From Modestobacter lapidis (GTDB lineage Bacteria > Actinomycetota > Actinomycetes > Mycobacteriales > Geodermatophilaceae), in contig JABAKE010000003.1 of the NCBI GenBank assembly GCA_019779905.1, forward strand, positions 1 to 64,000: a stretch of DNA of 64,000 nt. The letters are read 5' to 3'. A model generated the notes under the pieces. The model did no database searches. It was not told where the DNA came from and saw only the letters and a program-made list of their open reading frames with translations. The translations under genes were made by a program, and so were the position numbers. This document shows, piece after piece, positions 1-7,675 of the stretch (positions are counted from its first letter, which is position 1; every line of letters starts with the position of its first letter).

Positions 1-118
1 TCATCCTCACGCCCACGCGGGCTCAGAACCCCGACGATCATGAACCCCGACAAGATCACGAAAGATCAAGGCTAGACTCGCTGCCCGATCCGGCTGCCCT
101 CCACGTCGAAGGAGCACG

Positions 119-952
119 ATGAGCTCGGCAACTCCGCTCCACCACGTGTCGCGGGACGTCACGGAGACGTTCGTGGACATCGCCGGCCACCGCATCCGGA
201 TGCTGCGCGCAGGCGCGGGGCCGGCGATCCTGTACCTGCACGGCGTCGGTGACCTGGGCGGCTGGATCCCGCCGCTGAGCGAGCTGGCCAAGGATCACCT
301 GGTGCTGCGGCCGGATCACCCGGGCTTCAACGGCAGCGATGACATGTCGGTGGACTCGCCTGCCGACGTCGCGGCCGTCTACTCCCGACTCCTCGACGAG
401 CTCGGTGTGGAGTCGGCCACGGTGGTCGGCTGCTCGTTCGGCGGCTGGATCGCCACGGAACTCGCCTTGCTGGAGCCGGTGCGCGTCTCGAGACTGGTCC
501 TGATCGACCCGGCCGGAATGCCGGCGGAGGAGCCGCGTCCGCGCCTGTCCGACCTGGGTGCCGCGGAGGCCGTGGCGCTCACCTACTTCGAGCCGGATGT
601 GCGTGCGGCCGCCACGGCGCGTGCGGTCCGCCTGCCGGAGGACGACCCCGCCGCTCACGCCCGTCAGGTGCGGAACAGCCGGACGGCTCGACGGCTGGGT
701 CCCGACCTCCACGATGCCGGCCTCCCTGCGCGGGTCGCGGCTCTGGAGCAACCCGTCCTCGTCGTCTGGGGCGAGTTCGACGGGATCATCCCGCTGTCCC
801 ACGCCCGGTCCTGGACCAGTGCGATCCCACATGCAGAGCTTCAGATCGTTCCGCGGACCGGGCACCTGCCGCACGTGGAGAAGCCGACGGACTTCTTCGC
901 ACGGACTGATTCCGTCTGGCCGGCCACTGCCCGGTCCGTGCGGCGCGACTGA
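119..952 (+). CDS. alpha/beta-fold hydrolase
   Basis: 277-residue alpha/beta hydrolase. The nucleophile elbow G-C-S-F-G-G lies near residue 103, an oxyanion-type H-G-V-G follows the first core strand (residues 40-45), and a late G-E-F-D and final G-H-L-P supply the expected acid and histidine of the triad. The substrate cannot be named; this clan includes C-C hydrolases, esterases and haloperoxidase-like enzymes. The ATG follows a GAAGGAG-like Shine-Dalgarno. It is followed 29 bases later by an SDR dehydrogenase and then a LarA-like gene, so the three may be co-transcribed. Fold is certain, function general only. Confidence 0.85.
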   Translation: MSSATPLHHVSRDVTETFVDIAGHRIRMLRAGAGPAILYLHGVGDLGGWIPPLSELAKDHLVLRPDHPGFNGSDDMSVDSPADVAAVYSRLLDELGVESATVVGCSFGGWIATELALLEPVRVSRLVLIDPAGMPAEEPRPRLSDLGAAEAVALTYFEPDVRAAATARAVRLPEDDPAAHARQVRNSRTARRLGPDLHDAGLPARVAALEQPVLVVWGEFDGIIPLSHARSWTSAIPHAELQIVPRTGHLPHVEKPTDFFARTDSVWPATARSVRRD

Positions 953-981
953 GGAACGCCAGTGCACACCGAACGAGCGCG

Positions 982-1875
982 ATGCCCGGGGCGCCGTCTC
1001 GGTGGCCGCGAGTGACCGGGGGAGCGCAGCCCGAGGACCGCGCGGCGGTGCTGGACCGGCTCTTCGACGTCCGCGGCCGAGCCGCCGTCGTCACCGGCGC
1101 GGCCAGCGGGATCGGGCTGGCCATCGCCGAGGTGCTGGCCACCTGCGGCGCGCGGGTCACCCTCGCCGACGCCGACGCAGCGGGGGTCGCCCGCGAGATG
1201 GCCCGGCTGGCCGCGCAGGGCGCCGACGTCCGCAGCGCCGTCGTCGACGTCGCCGACCCCGTCGCCGTCGACACCGCCCTCCGCGAGGCGGCCGCGGCGC
1301 ACGGCACGCTCGACATCGTCTTCGCCAACGCCGGCATGTCCGCCGGCCCCGGGCCGACCACTCCCGACGGCCAGCTCACCGCCGTCGAGCAGGCCCGCTG
1401 GGACCGCGTCATCCAGGTCAACCTCGGCGGTGTCTTCGCCACCCTGCAGGCCGCCGCCCGGTACGTGGCCGATGGCGGCCGGGTGGTGGTGACCTCCTCG
1501 ATCGCCGGCCTGGCCGGTGACCCGATGGTGGGCTACGCCTACGCCGCGGCCAAGGCCGGCGTCGTCGCGCTGGTGCACCAGGCCTCGGCCGACCTCGGCC
1601 GGCGCGGGATCCTGGTCAACGCCATCGCCCCCGGCTCCATCCGCACCAACATCGCCGGCGGCCGGATCCGCGAGCCGGAGGTGGCCGAGGCGTTCGCCTC
1701 GGCCACGGTGCTCGGCCGGATCGGTGACCCCGCCGAGCTGCAGGGGCTGGCGCTGTTCCTCGCCTCCCCGGCGTCCAGCTACGTCACCGGCGCGACCTTC
1801 ACCGTCGACGGGGGAGCGACCGCGATGCGGCCGCTGCCGGGCCGTCCCGCCGCCGGCGGCGCGCCGGCCGGCTGA
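982..1875 (+). CDS. SDR family NAD(P)-dependent oxidoreductase
   Basis: 297-residue classical short-chain dehydrogenase. It has T-G-A-A-S-G-I-G for dinucleotide binding near residue 36, N-A-G about 75 residues later, a catalytic serine in T-S-S-I-A-G and a Y-A-A-A-K active site. The C-terminal D-G-G-A-T-A is typical of the FabG-like branch. A roughly 30-residue tail precedes the Rossmann fold, and the ATG has no strong ribosome site; GTG at 1012 is an alternative start. It lies between a hydrolase and a LarA-like racemase, consistent with oxidation of a hydroxy-acid or alcohol intermediate, but the substrate is not evident. Confidence 0.87.
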   Translation: MPGAPSRWPRVTGGAQPEDRAAVLDRLFDVRGRAAVVTGAASGIGLAIAEVLATCGARVTLADADAAGVAREMARLAAQGADVRSAVVDVADPVAVDTALREAAAAHGTLDIVFANAGMSAGPGPTTPDGQLTAVEQARWDRVIQVNLGGVFATLQAAARYVADGGRVVVTSSIAGLAGDPMVGYAYAAAKAGVVALVHQASADLGRRGILVNAIAPGSIRTNIAGGRIREPEVAEAFASATVLGRIGDPAELQGLALFLASPASSYVTGATFTVDGGATAMRPLPGRPAAGGAPAG

Positions 1876-1937
1876 GCACTACCGTCGCCCAGGGGGACGA
1901 CGACGTCCGACCGACCCGACCAGCTCCGGAGACCGGC

Positions 1938-3218
1938 ATGCAGCAGGTGACCCTGGCCTACGGCCGTGACGGGCTGACCGTCGACCTTCCCGACGACGCC
2001 GCCGTCATCACCCCGGTCCCGCACGCCGCGGCGGCCGACGTCCCGGCCGAGCTGCTCCGGGCGCTGCGCGAGCCGGTGTCCGGGCCGCCGCTGCGCGAGC
2101 GGGTGCAGCGCGGCCAGACCGTGGCGATCTCGGCCTGCGACATCACCCGGGCCCAGCCGCGGGACCTGATGATCCCGGCGGTCCTCGAGGAGCTCGACGG
2201 CATCATCGACCTCGACGACATCGTGGTGCTGGTCGCCACCGGCACCCACCGGCCCAACACCGAGGCCGAGCTACGGGCCATGTTCGGCGACGCCGTCGTC
2301 GACTCGGTCCGGATCGTCAACCACGACGCCCGGGCCAGTGACACCCACCGGTTCGTGGGCACCTACGGCGACGGGGTGCCGGTCTGGCTCAACGAGCAGT
2401 GGGTCGACGCCGACGTGCGGCTGACCACCGGTTTCGTCGAGCCGCACTTCTTCGCCGGGTTCTCCGGCGGGCCCAAGATGGTGGCCCCCGGCCTGGCCGC
2501 ACTGGACACCGTGCTGGTGCTGCACGACGCCAAGCGGATCGGCGACCCCCGGGCCACCTGGGGCGTCACCCAGGGCAACCCGGTGCACGACGACGTCCGG
2601 GCGATCACCGCCGGCGCCGGCGGCGTCACGTACGCCTTCGACGTCATCCTCAACATGGAGCAGCAGGTCATCAGCGCGTTCGGCGGCGACATCCTGGAGA
2701 TGCACGCGACAGCCATCGAGCAGGCCCGCGAGGTCGCCATGGCCGCCGTCGACGCGCCGTTCGACGTCGTCGTCACCACCGGCTCGGGCTATCCGCTGGA
2801 CCAGAACCTCTACCAGTCGGTGAAGGGCATGTCGGCCGCCGCGCAGGTCACCCGGCCCGACGGCCTGATCGTCTGCGCCGCCGAGTGCGTCGACGGGTTC
2901 CCCGACCACGGCTCCTACCGCGAGGTGCTCACCTCGGCGGCCTCCCCGGAGGCGCTGCTGGAGCTGATCGGCGCCCGCGAGGTCACCGTGGCCGACCAGT
3001 GGCAGGTGCAGATCCAGGCCCGCATCCAGGCCGCGCACCGCGTCGTCATGCACACCTCCTACCTGTCCGACGACCAGCTGGCCGAGGCGCACCTGTCGCA
3101 GACCGACGACATCGCCGCCACCGTCGCCGAGGCGGTGGAGAAGGCCGGCCCGGGTGCTCGGGTGTGCGTGCTCCCCGAGGGCCCGCAGACCATCCCCTAC
3201 GTCCGCGGCACCGTCTGA
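1938..3218 (+). CDS. larA: LarA-family (nickel-pincer) 2-hydroxyacid racemase/epimerase
   Basis: 426 residues, full length for the nickel-dependent lactate racemase family (DUF2088 N-domain plus C-domain). Visible signatures are A-T-G-T-H-R-P with H104 and E-P-H-F-F-A-G-F-S-G-G-P-K with H170 and K180; in characterised LarA the lysine carries the pincer nucleotide cofactor and the histidines serve catalysis. The cofactor-building genes larB, larC and larE are not in the window. LarA homologues have diverse substrates, so lactate is not proven, but neighbouring dehydrogenase and hydrolase genes fit 2-hydroxyacid metabolism. The gene symbol marks the family rather than a proven activity. Confidence 0.85.
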   Translation: MQQVTLAYGRDGLTVDLPDDAAVITPVPHAAAADVPAELLRALREPVSGPPLRERVQRGQTVAISACDITRAQPRDLMIPAVLEELDGIIDLDDIVVLVATGTHRPNTEAELRAMFGDAVVDSVRIVNHDARASDTHRFVGTYGDGVPVWLNEQWVDADVRLTTGFVEPHFFAGFSGGPKMVAPGLAALDTVLVLHDAKRIGDPRATWGVTQGNPVHDDVRAITAGAGGVTYAFDVILNMEQQVISAFGGDILEMHATAIEQAREVAMAAVDAPFDVVVTTGSGYPLDQNLYQSVKGMSAAAQVTRPDGLIVCAAECVDGFPDHGSYREVLTSAASPEALLELIGAREVTVADQWQVQIQARIQAAHRVVMHTSYLSDDQLAEAHLSQTDDIAATVAEAVEKAGPGARVCVLPEGPQTIPYVRGTV

Positions 3219-3406
3219 CCCGAGCACGCACTGACGCTCAGTGACGGGGCGGGTGCACCGACCGTGGGCGTCGGATCCGCACCGTTCCGGCGGGAACGCG
3301 CGGCCTGTCACCCATTCGGGTGGGGTTATTTCGGATCATTGATGGGGAAGGTGTGGCTCGTGGTGTTCTTGTTGGTTTGGCCGCCACCGAGGGTCACCAG
3401 AATGGC

Positions 3407-3422
3407 TGTGACGCAGATCACA
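3407..3422. promoter_or_regulatory. CRP-family operator (TGTGA-N6-TCACA)
   Basis: TGTGACGCAGATCACA has perfect TGTGA and TCACA half-sites with a 6-base spacer, the consensus bound by CRP/GlxR/Cmr-type regulators in Actinobacteria. Its centre lies about 62-64 bases upstream of the start inferred from the promoter at 3443-3471, the helical position of class I CRP activation. The gene downstream is the first of the six-gene cluster. Which CRP-family protein binds cannot be told here. Confidence 0.6.
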
Positions 3423-3442
3423 CGCGCACCGCGTTTCGCTTC

Positions 3443-3471
3443 TTGATGCTCATTGCGGGCATTGCTAGCTT
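3443..3471 (+). promoter_or_regulatory. Predicted sigma-A-type promoter of the six-gene cluster
   Basis: TTGATG (3443-3448) and TAGCTT (3466-3471) are separated by exactly 17 bases, matching actinobacterial housekeeping -35 TTGACN and -10 TANNNT patterns. Transcription would start near 3477-3479, giving a leader of about 68 bases before the inferred start of the first gene. Confidence 0.5.
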
Positions 3472-3545
3472 TCCTGCGAGTTCCCCGGCATCCCGCAATC
3501 AGCGCGGGTGATCAATAGTCCGGTGGTGACCTACGGGGGGCAATC

Positions 3546-4157
3546 ATCCAGCGTGTCGTCGACCTGACCTGTCCCGGCTGCGGTGGCCCCTGGTCCACCG
3601 ACATGGCGTCCTGCCAATACTGCGGTCGTCAGGTCATCATCAGTTCCCTGTCCAGCCTTCGGGACCTGCTTCCCGGCGACCTCAAGGCGCATGTCCGCAC
3701 CTACCAGGACGCGCTCGCGGAACAGCCCCGCGATCCGGGGATCGCCCTGTCCCTCGGCATGTGCTACCTGGGTCTGGGGCTCTATGACCAGGCCCAGCAG
3801 CGCTTCGAGGCGGCGATCGACGACGACCTCGAGCGCAGCGAGACGTACTTCTACGCAGCCATCACCCTTTTGCGTGGAAAGAAAGCCTTTCTCACGCCGC
3901 TGGCCACCATTCGTGCGGCCGAGGCCTACATTGAGGCCGCGCTGAAGCTCGAGGACCGGGGCATCTACTCGTACTTCTTCGCATATCTCCGGTACGACTA
4001 CTACGAACGCAAGTCGCTCAACTGCTCACCTTCCTGGGCCGATCTCCTCCAGCAGGCGATCGCCCAGCACGTGACCGATGAGGACGTTCGTCTGCTGTTC
4101 GACCTGCTGCGGGTGAACCCGGCGGCGCTGCCGTTCGGTTCCCTCACGTCCCACTGA
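3546..4157 (+). CDS. Zinc-ribbon and helical-repeat (TPR-like) protein, apparent AUC start
   Basis: Cytosolic protein of unknown function. If translation begins at the ATC at 3546 it has 203 residues and an intact four-cysteine zinc ribbon (C9-x2-C12, C23-x2-C26) followed by a mostly helical region. Residues about 45-110 look like TPR repeats: an A-L-S-L-G-M-C-Y-L-G-L-G-L-Y-D-Q-A helix pair, then an A-A-I-T-L-L-R-G-K-K segment. The first ATG, at 3603, would delete half of the ribbon; between the in-frame stop at 3516 and that ATG there is no ATG, GTG or TTG, only ATC codons and one CTG at 3564. A G-rich tract (3535-3540) sits at Shine-Dalgarno distance from the ATC at 3546. First gene of the six-gene cluster. 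Confidence 0.7.
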   Translation: MQRVVDLTCPGCGGPWSTDMASCQYCGRQVIISSLSSLRDLLPGDLKAHVRTYQDALAEQPRDPGIALSLGMCYLGLGLYDQAQQRFEAAIDDDLERSETYFYAAITLLRGKKAFLTPLATIRAAEAYIEAALKLEDRGIYSYFFAYLRYDYYERKSLNCSPSWADLLQQAIAQHVTDEDVRLLFDLLRVNPAALPFGSLTSH

Positions 4158-4197
4158 GTCCGCTCGAACTCCCCATCAGAAACGGAAGGTGCCAGTC

Positions 4198-4881
4198 GTG
4201 GATCTGGACTACAAGAAGAACCAGAAGTACTTCAAGCCGATGAGCCTCAAGCCGGGCCTCGTCCTGGCTGCTGTCGGTCTGCTCGTGCTCATCGCGGGGC
4301 CGGGTGCCGGCAAGGTGGTGGGCCTGCTGATCCTCGCCGGTGGCGCGGCGCTGATCTACTTCCAGTTCGCCGGGCGCCCCACCGACGAGGAGATCGACCG
4401 CGCGGCCATGGGCGTCGTCCGCTCGTCCCAGCAGCGCGCGATCGCCAAGCTGGGGCTGGACGAGGACCAGGTCAAGGTCATCGACCCGCTGCTCATCGAC
4501 GGCTACGTCCTTCGGAACGAGACGGTCAAGCGCGGCAAGGACGGCGTCTTCCGGACTCCTCGGTACGAGGGCGTGGTGCTCCTGTTCAGCGAGCAGCAGC
4601 TGTACTCCTACAAGCTCCAGTTCTCGCTGGTCGAAGACGGCCGGGTGAGCGAGCAGACCGACGAGTACTTCTACCGCGACGTCGTCTCGATCTCCACCGC
4701 GAGCGACTCGATCAAGGTCTCCGAGGTCGGGGGCGGCTCGAAGACGGTGAACCTCGAGCTGTTCAAGCTCACCACCTCCGGTGGCACCTCGGTGACCTCG
4801 GCGATCCGCGACGAGGGCCAGGTCACCCGGTCCCTGCAGGGCGCTCGCCAGCTGATCCGCGAGAAGAAGTCGCTGGTCTGA
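4198..4881 (+). CDS. Small integral membrane protein with cytoplasmic beta-rich domain
   Basis: 227 residues, no recognised family. Two adjacent hydrophobic helices (about residues 17-34 and 37-54) form a hairpin that should leave both ends in the cytoplasm. A domain rich in beta structure follows (residues 75-215: D-P-L-L-I-D-G-Y-V, R-Y-E-G-V-V-L-L-F-S, Y-F-Y-R-D-V-V-S-I-S), reminiscent of bacterial PH-like domains, though this is only an impression from strand pattern. GTG at 4198 is chosen because GGAAGG at 4184-4189 lies 8 bases upstream; GTG at 4189 overlaps the ribosome site. It follows the zinc-ribbon gene by 40 bases and is followed by a strong hairpin. Confidence 0.75.
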   Translation: MDLDYKKNQKYFKPMSLKPGLVLAAVGLLVLIAGPGAGKVVGLLILAGGAALIYFQFAGRPTDEEIDRAAMGVVRSSQQRAIAKLGLDEDQVKVIDPLLIDGYVLRNETVKRGKDGVFRTPRYEGVVLLFSEQQLYSYKLQFSLVEDGRVSEQTDEYFYRDVVSISTASDSIKVSEVGGGSKTVNLELFKLTTSGGTSVTSAIRDEGQVTRSLQGARQLIREKKSLV

Positions 4882-4887
4882 TCACTG

Positions 4888-4934
4888 CCCGGTCCGGCCG
4901 GGTGCGGCACGGTGCCGCACCCGGCCCGACCGGG
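4888..4934 (+). terminator. Strong intra-cluster hairpin (attenuator or partial terminator)
   Basis: Two 22-base arms (4888-4909 and 4913-4934) pair throughout except for one C/C mismatch, around a 3-base CGG loop. It lies 6 bases after the membrane-protein stop and about 40 bases before the ATPase start. There is no U-tract, as is common in high-GC actinobacteria. It could limit transcription into the downstream four genes or stabilise the upstream mRNA. Confidence 0.6.
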
Positions 4935-4972
4935 ACCACCTACCCGACGTCGTCCGAGGGAGCAGGCCGCAG

Positions 4973-7675
4973 ATGGTGCAGGGTCCGGGATCTGCCCCCG
5001 CCTACGCATCCCTGGTGAGCGGTGAGGTCGTCGGCACCTTCGTCGTCGAGGTCCTGCGCATCCCGCATGTGACGGTCCTGGCCGACGACGGCGACGTCTC
5101 GGACGTCGTGGAGCGCAGTCAGGAGGACTTCGCCCGGCTGCTCGTCGAGATCCACCAGATGTGCTACCCGGGTTCCGATCTGGACAGCGGGTGCTGCATC
5201 GAGCTGCTGTGGGCCAGCCGCCAGGTCGCCGACCAGCCGCACGCGGCAGACGTCCGGCTGTTCCTCATCGGCCGGATGATCGGCGGCGACCGCGCCGAGG
5301 CGGGGGCGCGGCTGGAGCAGATGCAGGCCCTGGTGCTCACCGCGCTGGCCGCCGGCGACTTCGACCATGCCGTCGTCCCCGCCGAGACGTACGCCCAGGT
5401 GGTGGCCCCCGAACCGGGTGGACGCATCCTGACCCTGGTCAAGGAGGCGTGGGTCGACGACCTGCAGAACGCCGTCCTGCCGCGGGTACTGGCGTTCGAC
5501 CGCCTGCCCGAGGCCACCGGCGACCTGAGCCGGATCGCCGGGGCCATGGTGGAGCACCCCGGGTGCACGGTGTCGGTCCAGCTGATCCCGACCGCGCTCT
5601 CGGCCGCGGAGCAGGCTGCGGTGGAGCAGACGAGCACCACGCTCCACATGCTGGGCTCCGGTGTCGCGGACCAGACGCTGGGCCAGGTCAGCCTGCTCTC
5701 CGCCGCCAAGCGCGCCCGGGTCTACGAGTACTACGACCGGCACAAGGCGGGCCCGCTGTTCCTGTTCAACATCGTCGTGACCGGCCCCCGCGTCTCGGCA
5801 TCGGTGGTGGCGAGCCGGGTCTCCAGCCACCTCGCGTCCGTCTCGTCGGCGCAGTCGTTCACCCCGCGGATCCTGGAGGTCACCGGCGAGCTGCTGCCCG
5901 CCTACCGGGGTGTCGCCGGCCTGCCCTGGCGGGTCAACGAGGTCCTGCAGGAGCGGTCGAGCGGCCCGGACGCCTGGCCCGGGGGAATGCCGGGTCCGGC
6001 CTTCTGCCGGTTGCCGTTCCTGCTCACCGCGGGCGAGGCCGCCGAGGTCTTCCGGTTGCCCCTGGCCAACTCCCGCGTCGGCGCCGGGTTCGAGGTCAAC
6101 GAGACCGTCCGGGCGAGCCGCAACTTCAGCACCGGCGTGGTCGGCGGCAGCGAGATCCACGTGGGCGCGCTCAGTTCGAGTCAGCGGCGGGTGTCGATCG
6201 GGTTCAACCGCGACGACCTCGCCAAGCACGCCTTCGTCACCGGAACCCCCGGGTCGGGCAAGACGACCTTCATCGTGGGGATGCTCGACCAGTTGTGGCG
6301 CGAGCACGGCATCCCGTTCCTGGTGATCGAGCCGGCCAAGACCGAGTACCGCGCCCTCATCGAGACCATCCCCGACCTGCAGATCTTCACCCCGGGGAAG
6401 AACTCCGTCTCCCCGCTGATCATGAACCCCTTCACGCCACCGGAGAACGTGCGGCTGGAGAGCTACAAGTCGACGCTGAAGACCGCGTTCTCCGCCGCGG
6501 TGACGATGGCGTCACCGCTGGACCGGATCTTCGAGGAGGCGATCGCCAACGCCTACTCCAAGCACCGGTGGTTCGACTCCTACACCACGGCGGACCCGGG
6601 CGAGACGTTCGGGATGCTCGATTTCCTCGCGGTGTTCCGCGAGACGTTCGAGCGGATCGGTTACGTGGGCGAGGCGCAGAACATCGGCCGGGCCGGGCAG
6701 GTCCGGCTCAACAGCCTCGTGCGCCTGTTCGACAACTACCAGACGATCCCGGTCGCCGACCTCATGACGAAGCCCACCGTGGTGGAGCTGGCCGCGGTGG
6801 AGAACCCCGAGGAGAAGGCGCTGATCATCGCGCTCCTCCTGCTCAACGTCATGAGCTACGTGAACGGCAATCTCGCCGGCGACGGCAAGCTGAAGAACGT
6901 CCTGCTGCTCGAGGAGGCGCACGTCCTGCTCGATGCCCGGGAACGGGGCTCCCAGCACGGCGATGCCGATCCGGCCGCGATCGCCAAGGCGCTGCTGCGG
7001 CGGATGCTGGCCGAGCTGCGCTCGTACGGGGTGGGCCTGGTGATCGCGGACCAGTCGCCCCGGAAGGTATCCAGCGACATCGTCGCGCTGACCAACATCA
7101 AGGTCGGCTTCCGGCTCGTGGAGGCCGAGGACAAGGAGATCTTCGCCCAGAGCACGAACATGGCGGACGTGCAGAAGACCCGGCTCGCCCGGCTGCGCCC
7201 GGGGCAGGCGATGCTGTTCTACGAGCGGCTGGAGGAGCCGGAAGAGGTCACGCTGCCCGATGCCCGGTCCGAGCGCGGCATCCGGGTCTTCGTGTCCGAC
7301 GAGGAGATCGCGCGCACCCTCACCTACTGGCGGGACAACCCCGACCTCCTCATCCCCTACCGGGAGTGTGCGTACCTCGACAGCTGGGACGTCTCGCTGA
7401 ACGAGATGAGCAGGGAGATCGCCCGGCGGGTCTTCCTCGCCCACTTCACCACCGAGTCCGCGCGCGTCGAGGAGCTCCAGCGGGTCTACCGCCGGATCGA
7501 TCCCCTGATCAGGGCGGAACTGCCCCCCGGTCTCGACTACTCGACCGAGCTCGCCTCGGCCATCCGGCTGAACTTCCTCCGCTTCGTCAAGTACTACACC
7601 CGCATCCCGCTGCCCGACGGTGTCATCCGGGCGACCCTGCAGGCAGGCCGGAAGGAGGTGGCGGTCGGTGCTTGA
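4973..7675 (+). CDS. HerA/VirB4-like P-loop ATPase (FtsK-HerA superfamily)
   Basis: 900-residue ATPase, probably a ring-forming motor of the HerA/VirB4 type. Walker A G-T-P-G-S-G-K-T-T begins at residue 424; Walker B L-L-L-E-E-A-H lies at residues 644-650, with the double acid seen in HerA/VirB4 proteins. I-E-P-A-K-T-E-Y and N-P-F-T-P-P follow the P-loop, and the sensor-like I-A-D-Q-S-P comes after Walker B. The first 400 residues have no motif I recognise and no membrane segment; they may be an adaptor domain like those of conjugative ATPases. The C-terminal 130 residues are helical and charged. No NurA-like nuclease, relaxase or type IV secretion partner is adjacent. The stop overlaps the next gene's GTG start by 8 bases, implying translational coupling. 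Confidence 0.85.
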   Translation: MVQGPGSAPAYASLVSGEVVGTFVVEVLRIPHVTVLADDGDVSDVVERSQEDFARLLVEIHQMCYPGSDLDSGCCIELLWASRQVADQPHAADVRLFLIGRMIGGDRAEAGARLEQMQALVLTALAAGDFDHAVVPAETYAQVVAPEPGGRILTLVKEAWVDDLQNAVLPRVLAFDRLPEATGDLSRIAGAMVEHPGCTVSVQLIPTALSAAEQAAVEQTSTTLHMLGSGVADQTLGQVSLLSAAKRARVYEYYDRHKAGPLFLFNIVVTGPRVSASVVASRVSSHLASVSSAQSFTPRILEVTGELLPAYRGVAGLPWRVNEVLQERSSGPDAWPGGMPGPAFCRLPFLLTAGEAAEVFRLPLANSRVGAGFEVNETVRASRNFSTGVVGGSEIHVGALSSSQRRVSIGFNRDDLAKHAFVTGTPGSGKTTFIVGMLDQLWREHGIPFLVIEPAKTEYRALIETIPDLQIFTPGKNSVSPLIMNPFTPPENVRLESYKSTLKTAFSAAVTMASPLDRIFEEAIANAYSKHRWFDSYTTADPGETFGMLDFLAVFRETFERIGYVGEAQNIGRAGQVRLNSLVRLFDNYQTIPVADLMTKPTVVELAAVENPEEKALIIALLLLNVMSYVNGNLAGDGKLKNVLLLEEAHVLLDARERGSQHGDADPAAIAKALLRRMLAELRSYGVGLVIADQSPRKVSSDIVALTNIKVGFRLVEAEDKEIFAQSTNMADVQKTRLARLRPGQAMLFYERLEEPEEVTLPDARSERGIRVFVSDEEIARTLTYWRDNPDLLIPYRECAYLDSWDVSLNEMSREIARRVFLAHFTTESARVEELQRVYRRIDPLIRAELPPGLDYSTELASAIRLNFLRFVKYYTRIPLPDGVIRATLQAGRKEVAVGA

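Larger units (their letters stand above)
3219..3545. other. AT-richer control region upstream of the zinc-ribbon/HerA/SPFH cluster
   Basis: This 327-base stretch has no convincing gene. It opens with a small hairpin just after larA (CACTGA/TCAGTG, 3229-3243) that could help terminate transcription, and becomes visibly less GC-rich from about 3310. The second half holds a perfect CRP-type palindrome and a promoter with correct spacing, annotated separately. Short open frames here have no codon bias or ribosome sites that I would defend. Confidence 0.6.
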
